Positions 1 through 8,924 of a stretch of DNA of 42,108 nucleotides are shown piece by piece; within the stretch, counting starts at the first letter, position 1; the number at the start of each line of letters is the position of its first letter. This stretch comes from an uncultured Sphingomonadales bacterium. Lineage in GTDB: Bacteria; Pseudomonadota; Alphaproteobacteria; Sphingomonadales; Sphingomonadaceae. The position numbers were made by a program, and so were the translations under genes. The stretch covers positions 1 to 42,108 of the forward strand of contig CALMZE010000034.1 of NCBI GenBank assembly GCA_937870585.1. The letters are read 5' to 3'. The notes under the pieces were generated by a model. That model was not told the DNA's origin and ran no database searches. It saw only the letters and a list, made by a program, of their open reading frames with translations.

Positions 1-678
1 GTTGACGCGGTTGATGGTTGAATTGATCACATTGCAGCCATTGCGCACATAGTCACCACCCATGGCGGGACCGCTTGCGCCCATCTTGATCCAGGCCTGC
101 ACCCATTTGCGGGCGTTCATCATGTCCTTTGTCGCCTTGTCCACGCCTTCATTCATGATCCGCGTGCACTCCGCGTCGCTCGCGCCTGACACGGTGGCGG
201 CAGGGGCGGGTGTATTGGCGGGTGAGCCGGAGGGCTGGAGCCGCACTTCAGCTTGCAACCGTTCGATTCGCTCAATCTGTGCCTTTTTCTCGGCTTCCAT
301 CTGCGTCGCGGCGGCCTGCTGAAATTTCGGGATGAAGTGGATCGCGGGGCGGGCGATGCCATAATCCTGCTGGCAGACCGCATTGAACACCAGCCGCGAA
401 TCGGCTTCGTCAAACCGCCCTTCCTCAATCGAGCGCCGGGAGCGGTCTACCATGCCTGTCACGTCCGCCGCCATATCGGCTTCGCTGCGGCTGTTCATCG
501 CGGCGGCCTTGGCGATCATCTGGCGCGTTTCGGGCGCGTCGGCCCCGCCATACATGTGATAGAGCTTGGCACATTCTCGCGCCATGGCCGGTGTGGCGCT
601 CGACTGCGCTGCGAGTTGTGGCGTGCCGACCGTCAGGATCAGGCTCATCATCAGTGCCAGACGCCATGCACGCTTCAT
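1..678 (-). CDS. Secreted protein of unknown function (C-terminus cut by window edge)
   Basis: The minus-strand reading frame is open from an ATG at 678 to the window edge, giving 226 residues with no stop. A GAAGGGG-type ribosome binding site lies just upstream of the ATG. Residues 1-23 form a signal peptide (basic MKRAWR, hydrophobic core, cleavage near LAAQ), so the product is probably periplasmic. Three visible cysteines (REC, AVC, DAEC) and a fourth near the end (NGC) suggest disulfides. Residues about 125-150 (QMEAEKKAQIERIERLQAE) look like a short coiled coil, followed by a Pro/Ala-rich linker. I recognise no family. It is transcribed divergently from the oxygenase gene at 837. Confidence 0.8.
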   Translation of the reverse strand, partial: MKRAWRLALMMSLILTVGTPQLAAQSSATPAMARECAKLYHMYGGADAPETRQMIAKAAAMNSRSEADMAADVTGMVDRSRRSIEEGRFDEADSRLVFNAVCQQDYGIARPAIHFIPKFQQAAATQMEAEKKAQIERIERLQAEVRLQPSGSPANTPAPAATVSGASDAECTRIMNEGVDKATKDMMNARKWVQAWIKMGASGPAMGGDYVRNGCNVINSTINRVN

Positions 679-836
679 ACTCACCCCTTCACCAACAGTT
701 GGGCGGCCTATGCCGCGACTGGAGTGGCGCGCATAGGACAAATTCCTCGTTCCCACCACGGCTTCTCGCCACAGGCTTGCCTTGGCGGAGCAAGACCGGC
801 AGTTTGCACAGATAGAAATGAGAGGATTGCCGCCGC

Positions 837-1757
837 ATGAATGCCCCCGCTCGCAAGCCCCTGCCGCCGTTCGACTATTCGCAGCCCGTAGGCGCGCCTG
901 CACACCTCCATCCCGGTTCGGTAGCGTGGCGCGTGTACAAGAACCAGATTGCGCTCGGCATTGGTGGTGTGGCGGCGGTGCTGATGGAATTTGCCGATCC
1001 GCGCATCCGTTCGGGCGTGTGGGATCATTCGATCTACAAGGTGGACCCCATCGGTCGCTCACAGCGCACCGGCTATGCCGCAATGATCGGCGTCTATGGC
1101 CCAAAGGATGCTGCGCGCCGCGTCATCGAGGGCGTCAACCGGATGCACGCCAAGGTGAAAGGGGAGACGCCCGGAGGCATGGCCTATCAGGCGCTCGATC
1201 CCGATCTGCTTGATTGGGTGAGCGCCACGGCGGGCTATGGTTTTCTGACCGCCTATGATCGTTTCGTGGCTCCGGTCTCGGAGGCCGATCAGGAACGCTT
1301 CTTCCGCGAAGGCAGTGCGATTGCCGAACTTTATGGCGTGCAGAACAAGCCCGGCAGTCGTGCGGGCTTCCTGAAGATGATGGAGAAAATGGCTCCGCTT
1401 TTTGAACCGCACCCCATCAACAAGGAATTTCTGGACATCATCCAGTCCGGCAAGGCCGCGCCCAACATTCCGCGCTTCCTGCATCGGGCTTTGGCGCGCG
1501 CGGCTGTCGCGATCTTGCCGCCTCTGATCCGCGACACGCTGCAACTAGGCCGGGATTATGATCTGACGCTGACCGACCGGCTGTCAATCAAGCTGATGGC
1601 GCGGCTGGCCGAGCGCAAACATGATCCGGACTCCCCGCCTGCTCAAGCGAGCGTGCGGATGGGGCTGCCGAGTGACTTCCTCTATCGCAAGGCTGAGGAG
1701 CAGGCGCGGCTGTTGCGCGATGCGGGGCTGGGAGAGGGCGAGGCTGTGGCGGCGTAG
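837..1757 (+). CDS. Oxygenase MpaB family protein (DUF2236)
   Basis: This 306-residue protein matches the DUF2236 family, which includes fungal MpaB and the catalytic domain of the rubber oxygenase Lcp; characterised members are heme b enzymes. Family features seen are the N-terminal HPGSVAWRV segment, the AVLMEFADPRI stretch, a GVYGPKDAARRVIEGVNRMH region with the conserved His, and a hydrophobic helical C-terminal half. There is no signal peptide, so it is probably cytoplasmic or membrane associated. The ATG at 837 is preceded by GAGAGG at good distance. The substrate cannot be read from sequence. It converges on the AtuA-family gene, with a palindromic element between them. Confidence 0.85.
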   Translation: MNAPARKPLPPFDYSQPVGAPAHLHPGSVAWRVYKNQIALGIGGVAAVLMEFADPRIRSGVWDHSIYKVDPIGRSQRTGYAAMIGVYGPKDAARRVIEGVNRMHAKVKGETPGGMAYQALDPDLLDWVSATAGYGFLTAYDRFVAPVSEADQERFFREGSAIAELYGVQNKPGSRAGFLKMMEKMAPLFEPHPINKEFLDIIQSGKAAPNIPRFLHRALARAAVAILPPLIRDTLQLGRDYDLTLTDRLSIKLMARLAERKHDPDSPPAQASVRMGLPSDFLYRKAEEQARLLRDAGLGEGEAVAA

Positions 1758-1760
1758 CTG

Positions 1761-1908
1761 GGCCTCACACGAAGACACAAAAGCACCAAGATTGTCGTCA
1801 TTCCCGCGAAGGCGGGAACCCATAGCGAATGCCAGACTAGGCCCCCGCCAGCGCGGGGGTGACGTTAAAGTGAGCGTTCATGGTGTCTTCGTGCCTTTGT
1901 GTGAGGCC
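1761..1908. repeat. Composite nested palindromic element between convergent genes
   Basis: Outer arms at 1761-1787 and 1882-1908 are 27-base inverted repeats with 22 matches, including the terminal ten bases GGCCTCACAC. Inside lie two separate hairpins: 1801-1818 (TTCCCGC, four-base loop, GCGGGAA) and 1842-1859 (CCCCCGC, four-base loop, GCGGGGG). As a single strand the element would fold into a cloverleaf-like shape. It fills the gap between the stop of the oxygenase (1757) and the stop of the AtuA-family gene (1913). The inner hairpins resemble those at 24823-24942 and 25912-25991. A role as bidirectional terminator or REP-like mobile palindrome is inference. Confidence 0.85.
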
Positions 1909-1912
1909 CCTT

Positions 1913-3703
1913 TTACCCCACCAACCGCGCATCCACCTTCACCGGCATGTCGAGCAATTGTTGCGCCTTGCCCTTGGCCAGCGGATCGATGCGCAAGCTG
2001 GCAAACTGGCCGCCGCCGAGCGAATCGAGCAGGTGCAGGTTGAGCGCGTTGAAGCCGGGCAGCTCGTACCGCAGCACGGCCGGGTGCGCGCCGCCTTCAA
2101 ATTCATGCGCGAACCAGTTGAGCACTACGTTTTCGGCCAGCGCAGCCCTGATCCATGGCAGAAATTCCGGCTTGCGCGCGATCACACCGATGTTGAACGC
2201 GTCGCCCTTGTCTCCGCTGCGTGCCCAGGCGAGGTCAATCAGAGGCACTTCAACGGTCGGGGCATCAGGATCAATGCTCCCCTCAGCCACCGGAGCGATT
2301 GTCTTCGCAGCGTCATAGCGCGCAGGCGGCGCGACAACAGTCAGTTGCTCCACAGCCCCATTAAAGCTGATCGTGGCGGGGACATCCCCCCGCTCGATGG
2401 TGACCGAGAAAACCCGCATCACCGGCTTCACTTCTGCGCGGCTGCCAAACCAGCCTGCGCTGCCGACCGACATGGAAGTGGCAGGCGAATCGAACTCGCG
2501 CTGGAACGGCACGAACGCCGCTTCGTCATCATGCTCCACAGCCAGCTTGTAGATCACCTCGCGCGTGTTCTGCGCGCGGGCATTGGCGCCATAGCTCGAT
2601 TCCGCGCCCAGCACTTCGATGCGCGATGCACGGAACGGGCCGATATTGCGGTCTCGCAGCATGGTGTTGACGCGGTTGAGCATCGCTTCGGCCTGACGCT
2701 GCGCTTTCTTCGCGGCATCGCGGCCCAGCACGGTGAAGAAGGCCATCACGCGATAGCCATCGGCCCATGTCACGCAGACCTTGTACTTGCCGGTTGGCGG
2801 ATAGCCGATGGCCCCGCTCACCTTCACGCGCTGATCTCCCACCGATTCCAGCTTCACTTGCGTGAAATCGCACACCACATCGGGCAGCATATAGGCCTGT
2901 GGATCGCCGACTTCGTAGAGGATCTGTTCGGCCACGACCGGCACGGAAACGAGCCCGCCAGTATTCTCCGGCTTGGTGACGATGAAGCTGCCATCGGCGT
3001 GGCATTCCAGAATGGGATAGCCGATATTGGCCCAATCGGGCACGTCCTCCCAATCGGTGAAGAGCGCGCCAGAGCCTTGCGCCCCGCATTCGATGACATG
3101 GCCGGCGAGCGAGCCCTGACTCAATTTGTCATACTCATCGTCGCGCCAATTGAATTCGTGGCACAGAATGCCGAGCGTCAGTGCGGAATCCACGCAGCGC
3201 CCGGTGATGACGATATCCGCCCCCATCGCCAGTGCGCGCGCAATCGGCGTCGCGCCGAAATAGGCGTTAGCGGTGATGATCTTGTCCTTGGGCGGAAAGG
3301 GCGTGTTGGTGAACATTTCGGACTGATCCGAAACCTCGTCCAGCCGCTCCATCAGATCATCGCCCTCCACGATGGCGATCTTGAAGGACAGCCCCGCCTC
3401 GCGCGCGAAATGCTCCATGCGTTCAACACACGCCTTGGGATTCACGCCGCCTGCATTGGTGACGATCTTGGTGCCGGTGCGCTTCAGTTCCTGAAGATTA
3501 TCCTTCCACACCCATTCGGTGAAATCGGTGGCATAGCCCAGCGTGTCGCGGTGGCGCTTCATCATGCCGAGTGCGGACATGGTGGCTTCGGCGAGATAAT
3601 CGAGCACAAGATAATCGCATCCCGCACGCAGCAATTGCGTGGGCGCGATGCTCGAATCGCCAAAAAATCCGCACGCGCCGCCAATCCGAACCGCTTTCGC
3701 CAT
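1913..3703 (-). CDS. Acyclic terpene utilisation AtuA family protein
   Basis: The 596-residue product matches the AtuA (DUF1446) family along its length. The N-terminal domain begins VRIGGACGFFGDS and contains the conserved glycine-rich stretch VTNAGGVNPKAC and the DIVITGRCVDSALTLG segment. The C-terminal AtuA-like domain carries the characteristic ARSGDKGDAFNIGVIAR from residue 494. The ATG at 3703 has AGGAGAG nine bases upstream. In Pseudomonas, atuA belongs to the citronellol/geraniol cluster, but none of the atuB-H partners (carboxylase subunits, hydratase) is next to it here, so the substrate is unknown. It is divergent from the ferredoxin reductase gene. The enzymatic activity of the family is not firmly established. 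Confidence 0.88.
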   Translation of the reverse strand: MAKAVRIGGACGFFGDSSIAPTQLLRAGCDYLVLDYLAEATMSALGMMKRHRDTLGYATDFTEWVWKDNLQELKRTGTKIVTNAGGVNPKACVERMEHFAREAGLSFKIAIVEGDDLMERLDEVSDQSEMFTNTPFPPKDKIITANAYFGATPIARALAMGADIVITGRCVDSALTLGILCHEFNWRDDEYDKLSQGSLAGHVIECGAQGSGALFTDWEDVPDWANIGYPILECHADGSFIVTKPENTGGLVSVPVVAEQILYEVGDPQAYMLPDVVCDFTQVKLESVGDQRVKVSGAIGYPPTGKYKVCVTWADGYRVMAFFTVLGRDAAKKAQRQAEAMLNRVNTMLRDRNIGPFRASRIEVLGAESSYGANARAQNTREVIYKLAVEHDDEAAFVPFQREFDSPATSMSVGSAGWFGSRAEVKPVMRVFSVTIERGDVPATISFNGAVEQLTVVAPPARYDAAKTIAPVAEGSIDPDAPTVEVPLIDLAWARSGDKGDAFNIGVIARKPEFLPWIRAALAENVVLNWFAHEFEGGAHPAVLRYELPGFNALNLHLLDSLGGGQFASLRIDPLAKGKAQQLLDMPVKVDARLVG

Positions 3704-3844
3704 TGTCTCATCTCTCCTGTGTTTCCCTGTCCGTGGCGCAAGCGAGAAAGCGATGCAAGCGGGCCGGTTCCCCCTTGCGCAAGCTCATTCTCCCGTTAGC
3801 ATCGGGAATTGGACAGGATTGACCAGATTTGGAGAGAGATGGGG

Positions 3845-5149
3845 ATGCGGCACATCGCAATCGTGGGCTCGGGCCCTGCCGGATATTACACCGCCGAAGC
3901 CGCGCAGAAGAAATTTGGCGATGATGTGCGCGTTGACATTCTGGACCGGCTGCCCGTTCCTTATGGCCTGATCCGCACCGGCGTTGCGCCCGATCATCAG
4001 TCGATCAAGGGCGTGTACAAGCGGTATGAAGCGGTCAATTTGTCAGACAATGTCCGCTTTGTGGGCAATGTCACAGTGGGGCAGGAAGTCTCCATCGCCG
4101 AATTGCAGGACATGTATGATGCCGTGGTGCTCGCAACCGGCGCACCCAATGATGCGCCGCTGGAGATTGAGGGCGCAGACCTGCCCGGCGTGATCGGCTC
4201 TGCGGCTTTCGTCGGCTGGTATAATGGGCATCCCGATTTTGCGCGGCTCAATCCGCCGCTGTTCGGACCCGGCGCGGTGGTGATCGGCAATGGCAATGTC
4301 GCGCTTGATGTGGCGCGGATTCTGTCCAAGGGGCGTGAGGAGTTTGCGGGATCGGACATTGTCCATCACGCACTCGATCCGCTGGTCAGCGAATCCGGCA
4401 TCAAGCGGATCACGATTCTGGGGCGGCGCGGGCCGCACCAGATTGCCATGACGCCCAAGGAACTGGGTGAGCTTGGCCATCTCCAGCGTGCCACGCCAAA
4501 GGTTGACGCTTCGGACCTGCCCGATGAGGCGGACGATATGATGCTGGAGCCGGGACAGCGCAAATCGGTTGGCCATTTGCGCGCCTTTGCCCAGTCGAAC
4601 GAGATCAAGGACATTGTGGTTGAATTTGATTTCTTCGCAAAGCCGGTCGCCATCGAAGGCAAGGGCCATGTCGAGCGTATCATTGTCGAGCGCACGACAG
4701 TGGATGCGGATGGCAAGGCGACGGGCACGGGCGAGACCTACGCCGTACCGTGCAGCCTGATCGTCTCTTGCATCGGCTATCGCACGCCGCCGATTGAAGG
4801 CGTGCCTTATGAAGCGGGGCGTGGCCGCTTCGCCAATTCGGATGGTCGCATCCTGCCCGGCCTTTATTGCGTCGGCTGGGCGCGGCGCGGCCCGAGCGGC
4901 ACCATCGGCACGAACCGGCCAGACGGCTTTGCGATTGCTGATCTGATCGCCGAAGATGTCGGTGAGGGCGCTGGCAAGAAAGGCCGCCCTGCGCTCGATG
5001 CCCTGCTCGAAAAGCGCGGATCCGATGTTGTCACCTTCCGCGACTGGAAGAAGATCGAAGAGGCCGAACAGGCCCGCGCTAGGCATGATGCGCCGCGCGA
5101 GAAGTTTGTTGCCGTCGAAGATATGATCAAGGCGCGCGGCGAAGTCTGA
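3845..5149 (+). CDS. Ferredoxin--NADP reductase, adrenodoxin-reductase type (FprA-like)
   Basis: This 434-residue flavoprotein should pass electrons between NADPH and a ferredoxin. Seen are the FAD-binding GSGPAG at residues 8-13, the family motif VPYGLIRTGVAPDH, a second dinucleotide-binding motif GNGNVALDVARIL, and the C-terminal GWARRGPSGTIGTN segment. Together these are diagnostic of the FprA/adrenodoxin reductase family rather than the plant-type FNR family. In-frame starts exist at 3809 (TTG) and 3839 (ATG), but GGAGAGAG at 3831-3838 sits six bases before the ATG at 3845, which also starts just ahead of the FAD motif, so 3845 is chosen. The 3' end overlaps the convergent UPF0178 gene by 23 bases. 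It could feed oxygenases such as the Rieske protein at 10.9 kb, but that is inference. Confidence 0.92.
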   Translation: MRHIAIVGSGPAGYYTAEAAQKKFGDDVRVDILDRLPVPYGLIRTGVAPDHQSIKGVYKRYEAVNLSDNVRFVGNVTVGQEVSIAELQDMYDAVVLATGAPNDAPLEIEGADLPGVIGSAAFVGWYNGHPDFARLNPPLFGPGAVVIGNGNVALDVARILSKGREEFAGSDIVHHALDPLVSESGIKRITILGRRGPHQIAMTPKELGELGHLQRATPKVDASDLPDEADDMMLEPGQRKSVGHLRAFAQSNEIKDIVVEFDFFAKPVAIEGKGHVERIIVERTTVDADGKATGTGETYAVPCSLIVSCIGYRTPPIEGVPYEAGRGRFANSDGRILPGLYCVGWARRGPSGTIGTNRPDGFAIADLIAEDVGEGAGKKGRPALDALLEKRGSDVVTFRDWKKIEEAEQARARHDAPREKFVAVEDMIKARGEV

Positions 5150-5585
5150 CGAGCGCGGTATCAAGGGCTTGCAGGAAGCGGGAGCGGTCTTCCTTGCTGA
5201 AGGGCTTGGGGCCGCCAATGCCTTCTCCAAGTCCCGCGCGCAGATCGGCCATGATCGCGCGCGTGGCGACCGCTCCGCCGATTGAGGCAGTGGTGAAGGG
5301 CTTCCCGTTGGATGACAGCACGGTTGCGCCCGCCTTCAGGCAGCGGTCTGCCAGCAATATGTCCGCCGTCACCACCACCGTCTTGGCGTCTGCGCGTTCG
5401 GCAATCCAGTCGTCCGCCGCATCAAAGCCGTCGCTGACGATCTGGCGGCTGATCAGCGGATGATCGGGCACGCGGAACGGGCTGTTGGACACGAGCGTGA
5501 CGGGCACGTCCAGTCGCCAAGCCACCCGGTAAATCTCATCCTTGACCGGGCAGGCATCGGCATCAACCAATATGCTGACGCTCAT
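5127..5585 (-). CDS. UPF0178 (DUF188, YaiI/YqxD) family protein
   Basis: The 152-residue product has the family's N-terminal VDADACPVKDEIYRVA motif, the NSPFRVPDHPLI segment, and a C-terminal region GGPKPFSKEDRSRFLQALD. The acidic residues near the N-terminus suggest a PIN/NYN-like nuclease fold, but the family has no proven activity. Its ATG overlaps the stop of the helicase gene as ATGA at 5582-5585, indicating translational coupling and one transcript. The 3' end overlaps the convergent ferredoxin reductase gene by 23 bases, an unusual antisense overlap of two conserved genes. Pairing with an RNA helicase is compatible with an RNA-related role, which is only inference. Confidence 0.9.
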   Translation of the reverse strand: MSVSILVDADACPVKDEIYRVAWRLDVPVTLVSNSPFRVPDHPLISRQIVSDGFDAADDWIAERADAKTVVVTADILLADRCLKAGATVLSSNGKPFTTASIGGAVATRAIMADLRAGLGEGIGGPKPFSKEDRSRFLQALDTALVRLRRAP

Positions 5586-7408
5586 CCACGCCCCTTGGGC
5601 TTACCCCGGAACGGACGCGCACTGTACGGTTTGCCGCCCGGAGCGCGGCTTGGCCGGTCCCCGTCATGGCTGCGCGCGGGCCGATCTCCGGCAGGCGCAC
5701 GCGCCGGGCGGTCGCCAGACGGCGCGCGGGGCGGACGATCCCCCGAAGGGGCATGGTGGCTCTGGTTCGCGGCCTTGGCATGGCGCTTGTTTGCACGCGA
5801 TTCGATGCGCGGATTGCCTTGCACCGGCTCGATCATGATGCCGTCATCCGGGTCTTCCTGTGCCGTCCGCTTGAGCGCATCGGCAAAGCGGGCGGCGATG
5901 GCGCGCGGAATATCGAACATGGTTTCGTTCGCAGCGATCTTGATCGCGCCCACCTCATTCTTGGTGATGTGACCGCGACGGCAGAGCAAGGGCAGAATCC
6001 AGCGCGCATCGGCATTGTGCCGCCGCCCGATATTGAGGCGGAACCAAACCGTATCGTCAAAGCCCTGCCGCTTATGCTGTTCGCGCGGCGGGCGAGCGTC
6101 AGCATCGAGCAGTTCTTCGGGCGCGGGCATTTTGGCACGGTGCGCCTGGACCAGTGCGACCGCGATGGCATCAGCGCTCAGCGCCTTCTGCACGCGCATG
6201 GCGATGACCTTATCCTCCTCATCCGCCTCGACCGGCTGGATGAGCGCTTCGATCAGCCGTTCACGATCCTGCTTGCGCACGTCTTCGGGCGACGGGGCGT
6301 TGATCCATTCGGCTTCGATCCGTGCGCCGCGCAGCATCATCTCCACCCGGCGGCGGCGCGGATAGGGGACGAGCAGGACCGCCGTGCCCTTCTTCCCCGC
6401 GCGACCCGTGCGACCGGAACGGTGCTGGAGCGCTTCGGCATCACGCGGCAGCTCGACATGGATGACGAGGCTGAGCGTTGGCAGATCGATGCCGCGCGCG
6501 GCCACGTCTGTCGCGACGCACACCTTGGCGCGGCGATCTCGCAGCGCTTGCAGCGCGTGGTTGCGTTCGCTCTGGCTGTGCTCGCCCGAGAGTGCGACGG
6601 CGGAAAAGCCGCGCTCGATCAGGCTGGCATGGAGATGGCGGACATTGTCGCGCGTCGCGCAGAACAGCATCGCCGATTCCGCATTGTGGAAACGCAGCAG
6701 GTTGACCACCGCATTCTCGATATCGGCAGGCGCAACCGTGACGGCCTGATAGCTGATATCGCCATGGCCGCGATCTTCAGTGATCGTCGAGATACGCAGT
6801 GCATCATGCTGATACCGCTTGGCGAGCGCGACGATCGGCTTGGGCATGGTGGCTGAAAACAGCAGGGTGCGGCGGCCTTCGGGTGTGGCATCCAGAATCT
6901 CTTCCAGATCCTCGCGAAAGCCCATGTCGAGCATTTCATCGGCTTCATCGAGCACGGCCACACGCAGCGACGACAGATCGAGCGCGCCGCGTTCAAGATG
7001 GTCACGCAGGCGGCCGGGCGTGCCGACGACGATGTGCGCGCCCTGCGCCAGCGCGCGGCGCTCGCGGCTGGCATCCATGCCGCCAACGCAGGTTGCGATG
7101 CGGGCTCGCGCCGGGCCGAACAGCCACATGAGTTCGCGGCTCACCTGCAAGGCCAGTTCGCGCGTTGGGGCGATGATGAGCGAGAGCGGCGCTTCTGCCA
7201 TCGTGCGGATTTCCCCGCCCTCCAGCAATTGTTCGGCCAGCGACAGGCCGAAGGCCACGGTCTTGCCGGAACCGGTCTGGGCAGAGACGATCAGGTCTCT
7301 CCCCAATGCTTCGGGGGCGATCACGGCATCTTGCACCGGAGTGAGGGCTTCATAGCCGCGTTTGGAGAGCGCTTCGAGGAGCGGTGGAGCGAGCGTTTCG
7401 GGGATCAT
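5582..7408 (-). CDS. DEAD-box RNA helicase with DbpA-type RNA-binding domain
   Basis: The 608-residue protein has the full DEAD-box motif set: SAQTGSGKT (42-50), PTRELA, TPGR, DEAD (154-157), SAT (185-187), and HRSGRTGRAGKKG in the second RecA domain. Around residues 455-530 a DbpA-like RNA-binding domain follows (FRLNIGRRHNADARWILPLL), which in DbpA binds 23S rRNA hairpin 92, so a role in 50S assembly or RNA remodelling is likely. Residues about 553-588 are imperfect repeats of a GDRPxRAP unit, ending in a basic RG-rich tail FRGKPKGRG typical of unspecific RNA binding. The ATG at 7408 is the first in frame. It forms an operon with the UPF0178 gene. DeaD, CsdA or DbpA orthology cannot be settled by eye. 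Confidence 0.93.
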   Translation of the reverse strand: MIPETLAPPLLEALSKRGYEALTPVQDAVIAPEALGRDLIVSAQTGSGKTVAFGLSLAEQLLEGGEIRTMAEAPLSLIIAPTRELALQVSRELMWLFGPARARIATCVGGMDASRERRALAQGAHIVVGTPGRLRDHLERGALDLSSLRVAVLDEADEMLDMGFREDLEEILDATPEGRRTLLFSATMPKPIVALAKRYQHDALRISTITEDRGHGDISYQAVTVAPADIENAVVNLLRFHNAESAMLFCATRDNVRHLHASLIERGFSAVALSGEHSQSERNHALQALRDRRAKVCVATDVAARGIDLPTLSLVIHVELPRDAEALQHRSGRTGRAGKKGTAVLLVPYPRRRRVEMMLRGARIEAEWINAPSPEDVRKQDRERLIEALIQPVEADEEDKVIAMRVQKALSADAIAVALVQAHRAKMPAPEELLDADARPPREQHKRQGFDDTVWFRLNIGRRHNADARWILPLLCRRGHITKNEVGAIKIAANETMFDIPRAIAARFADALKRTAQEDPDDGIMIEPVQGNPRIESRANKRHAKAANQSHHAPSGDRPPRAPSGDRPARAPAGDRPARSHDGDRPSRAPGGKPYSARPFRGKPKGRG

Positions 7409-7476
7409 GCGCGCGCCATAGTCTCAATTGAGGAAAATAGCGAACACCAAACGCCAGAGGCGATTGAAGCCTGCGC

Positions 7477-8814
7477 TCAGGGCTCCTGCCGCACAATCGG
7501 CGGCAGGCTGTATGTGCCATCCAGCGCTTCCTTGCGCGGCAGATAGAGGCGCGCAACGATGTGATAGGGACCAGCAGGTGTGGGCAGCCAATTGGAGGTG
7601 CCTTGCCTGGGCTTGGTGGCGGACAGATAGATGGTCAGGCTGCCATCCTTGTTCCGCCTGGCCCCCTTGGTCCGGTCTCCAAACTGATAGCGTTTGATTG
7701 GATTCTCAGTGAGTTGCATCGTCTGGCTGTCATAGGGTGTCAGCGACCAGAAGGCATTGGCGGGCGGTTCCTGACCGGCTGCGAAATGGATGGAGTAGCT
7801 GCGCTTCCCCGTCAGCGGCTCGCCTTTGTTGTCGATCACGCCTGCCGGGTAGATCGATTCCTCGGGCGCGTTGACATAGCCACCGCGCACCAGTTCAGCG
7901 CGCAACAGATAGTTGGTGCCGGGATCCCCCACATCGCTGCGCGACATCCAGCCATTGGCGAAGCGATCCGGCTTGAAACCCTTTTGCGCAAGCAGCTTTG
8001 GCCCGATAGACAGCGCGCAGCCCATGCCGAGCAGCTGCGAGGGTGAGAGCGTTTTTTCATCGAACGCGACTGATGGACCAAATCCCCCCGCGTCGAAGGT
8101 CGCCATCTGGCCCGCTTCGCCCGGCAAGCGAGGCAGGGCCTTGAGCGCTGTGTTGAGCAAAGCGAAATAATCGAGGCTGGTGAAGGGGTTGAGCGGGGCG
8201 GCCTCTGTCACTGGGGCACCCGCCGGGCCGCTCATGCGGATGGCGCGGGCAGCCTCGAACACGCCCTTGTCTGACGGGCCGTCCGCCAGCACGCGGCCGA
8301 GCATCCACACCGTATTGGTGGGCAGCGGGAAGGCCTCTACGCCTTCGGGAACGGTGCCGCCCGCCGGGCCGACCAAGGCATAGCGCTTCGCCTTGCCGCC
8401 ATTGGTGCGCGTTCCCAGATGCCAGGGCCGCGCATAATGATCCATGAAGGCGAGCGTGTAATAGCGGCCCTTCATCTCCGGCACGTCGAGCAATACCGGC
8501 CCGCGCGAAAGATTGATCCAGGCATTCACATAGAGCGTATCGGCATTGGCCGCGCGCAACTGGCCCTGTGTCGCAGGCGTCAGCACATTGGGGTAAAGCG
8601 CAATGCTGTTGATCGGCGCTGCGACCGGCTGGGTGGGGCTGACGCGATGCGTTTCATTGTGCTGCTGGCGCAGCATATCCACCATGGGATAGCCGAACAC
8701 ATAGCCTTGCAGGGCGATGCTGTGGACATAGGCCGCTTCAGGGTCGGTTGAGAGCGCCTGACATTGCGCTGGATCGGGCAAAGCTGCGGCCATCGCCAAA
8801 ATTGAAACCATCAT
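7477..8814 (-). CDS. Exported DUF1254/DUF1214 domain protein
   Basis: The product carries the DUF1254 domain at the N-terminal side (GYVFGYPMVDML, YPNVLTPATQGQLRAANADT, LDVPEMKGRYYTLAFMDHY) and the DUF1214 domain at the C-terminal side (SYSIHFAAGQEPPANAFWSLTPYD). Such two-domain proteins are common in proteobacteria; function is not established. I choose the ATG at 8814, giving 445 residues, because AGGGGAG lies about eight bases upstream and a short hydrophobic leader MMVSILAMAAALP follows. An in-frame longer start near 8871 has less support. The leader suggests export, though it is short. The gene is 110 bases downstream of the cytochrome b561-YceI gene and 68 upstream of the helicase, so operon membership is uncertain. 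Confidence 0.85.
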   Translation of the reverse strand: MMVSILAMAAALPDPAQCQALSTDPEAAYVHSIALQGYVFGYPMVDMLRQQHNETHRVSPTQPVAAPINSIALYPNVLTPATQGQLRAANADTLYVNAWINLSRGPVLLDVPEMKGRYYTLAFMDHYARPWHLGTRTNGGKAKRYALVGPAGGTVPEGVEAFPLPTNTVWMLGRVLADGPSDKGVFEAARAIRMSGPAGAPVTEAAPLNPFTSLDYFALLNTALKALPRLPGEAGQMATFDAGGFGPSVAFDEKTLSPSQLLGMGCALSIGPKLLAQKGFKPDRFANGWMSRSDVGDPGTNYLLRAELVRGGYVNAPEESIYPAGVIDNKGEPLTGKRSYSIHFAAGQEPPANAFWSLTPYDSQTMQLTENPIKRYQFGDRTKGARRNKDGSLTIYLSATKPRQGTSNWLPTPAGPYHIVARLYLPRKEALDGTYSLPPIVRQEP

Positions 8815-8924
8815 GTGCCCGTCTCCCCTTGGTCTGCTGATTGCGGAACAGGGAAATAGAGCGCGGCGCAAAGTGGCTCAAGCAGAGATGCGTAATATTA
8901 GGTCGGCGGTGATACGCAAATGGA

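Noticed and set aside
1880-3799. 639-codon open frame on the plus strand opposite the AtuA gene
   Set aside because: It is antisense to a gene with clear family motifs; long antisense frames are usual in high-GC codon patterns, and its translation shows no recognisable domain.
5641-5760. Direct repeats on the DNA level in the helicase 3' end, looking like a small tandem array
   Set aside because: They encode the GDRPxRAP repeats of the protein tail in frame, so they are coding repeats and not a CRISPR or intergenic array.
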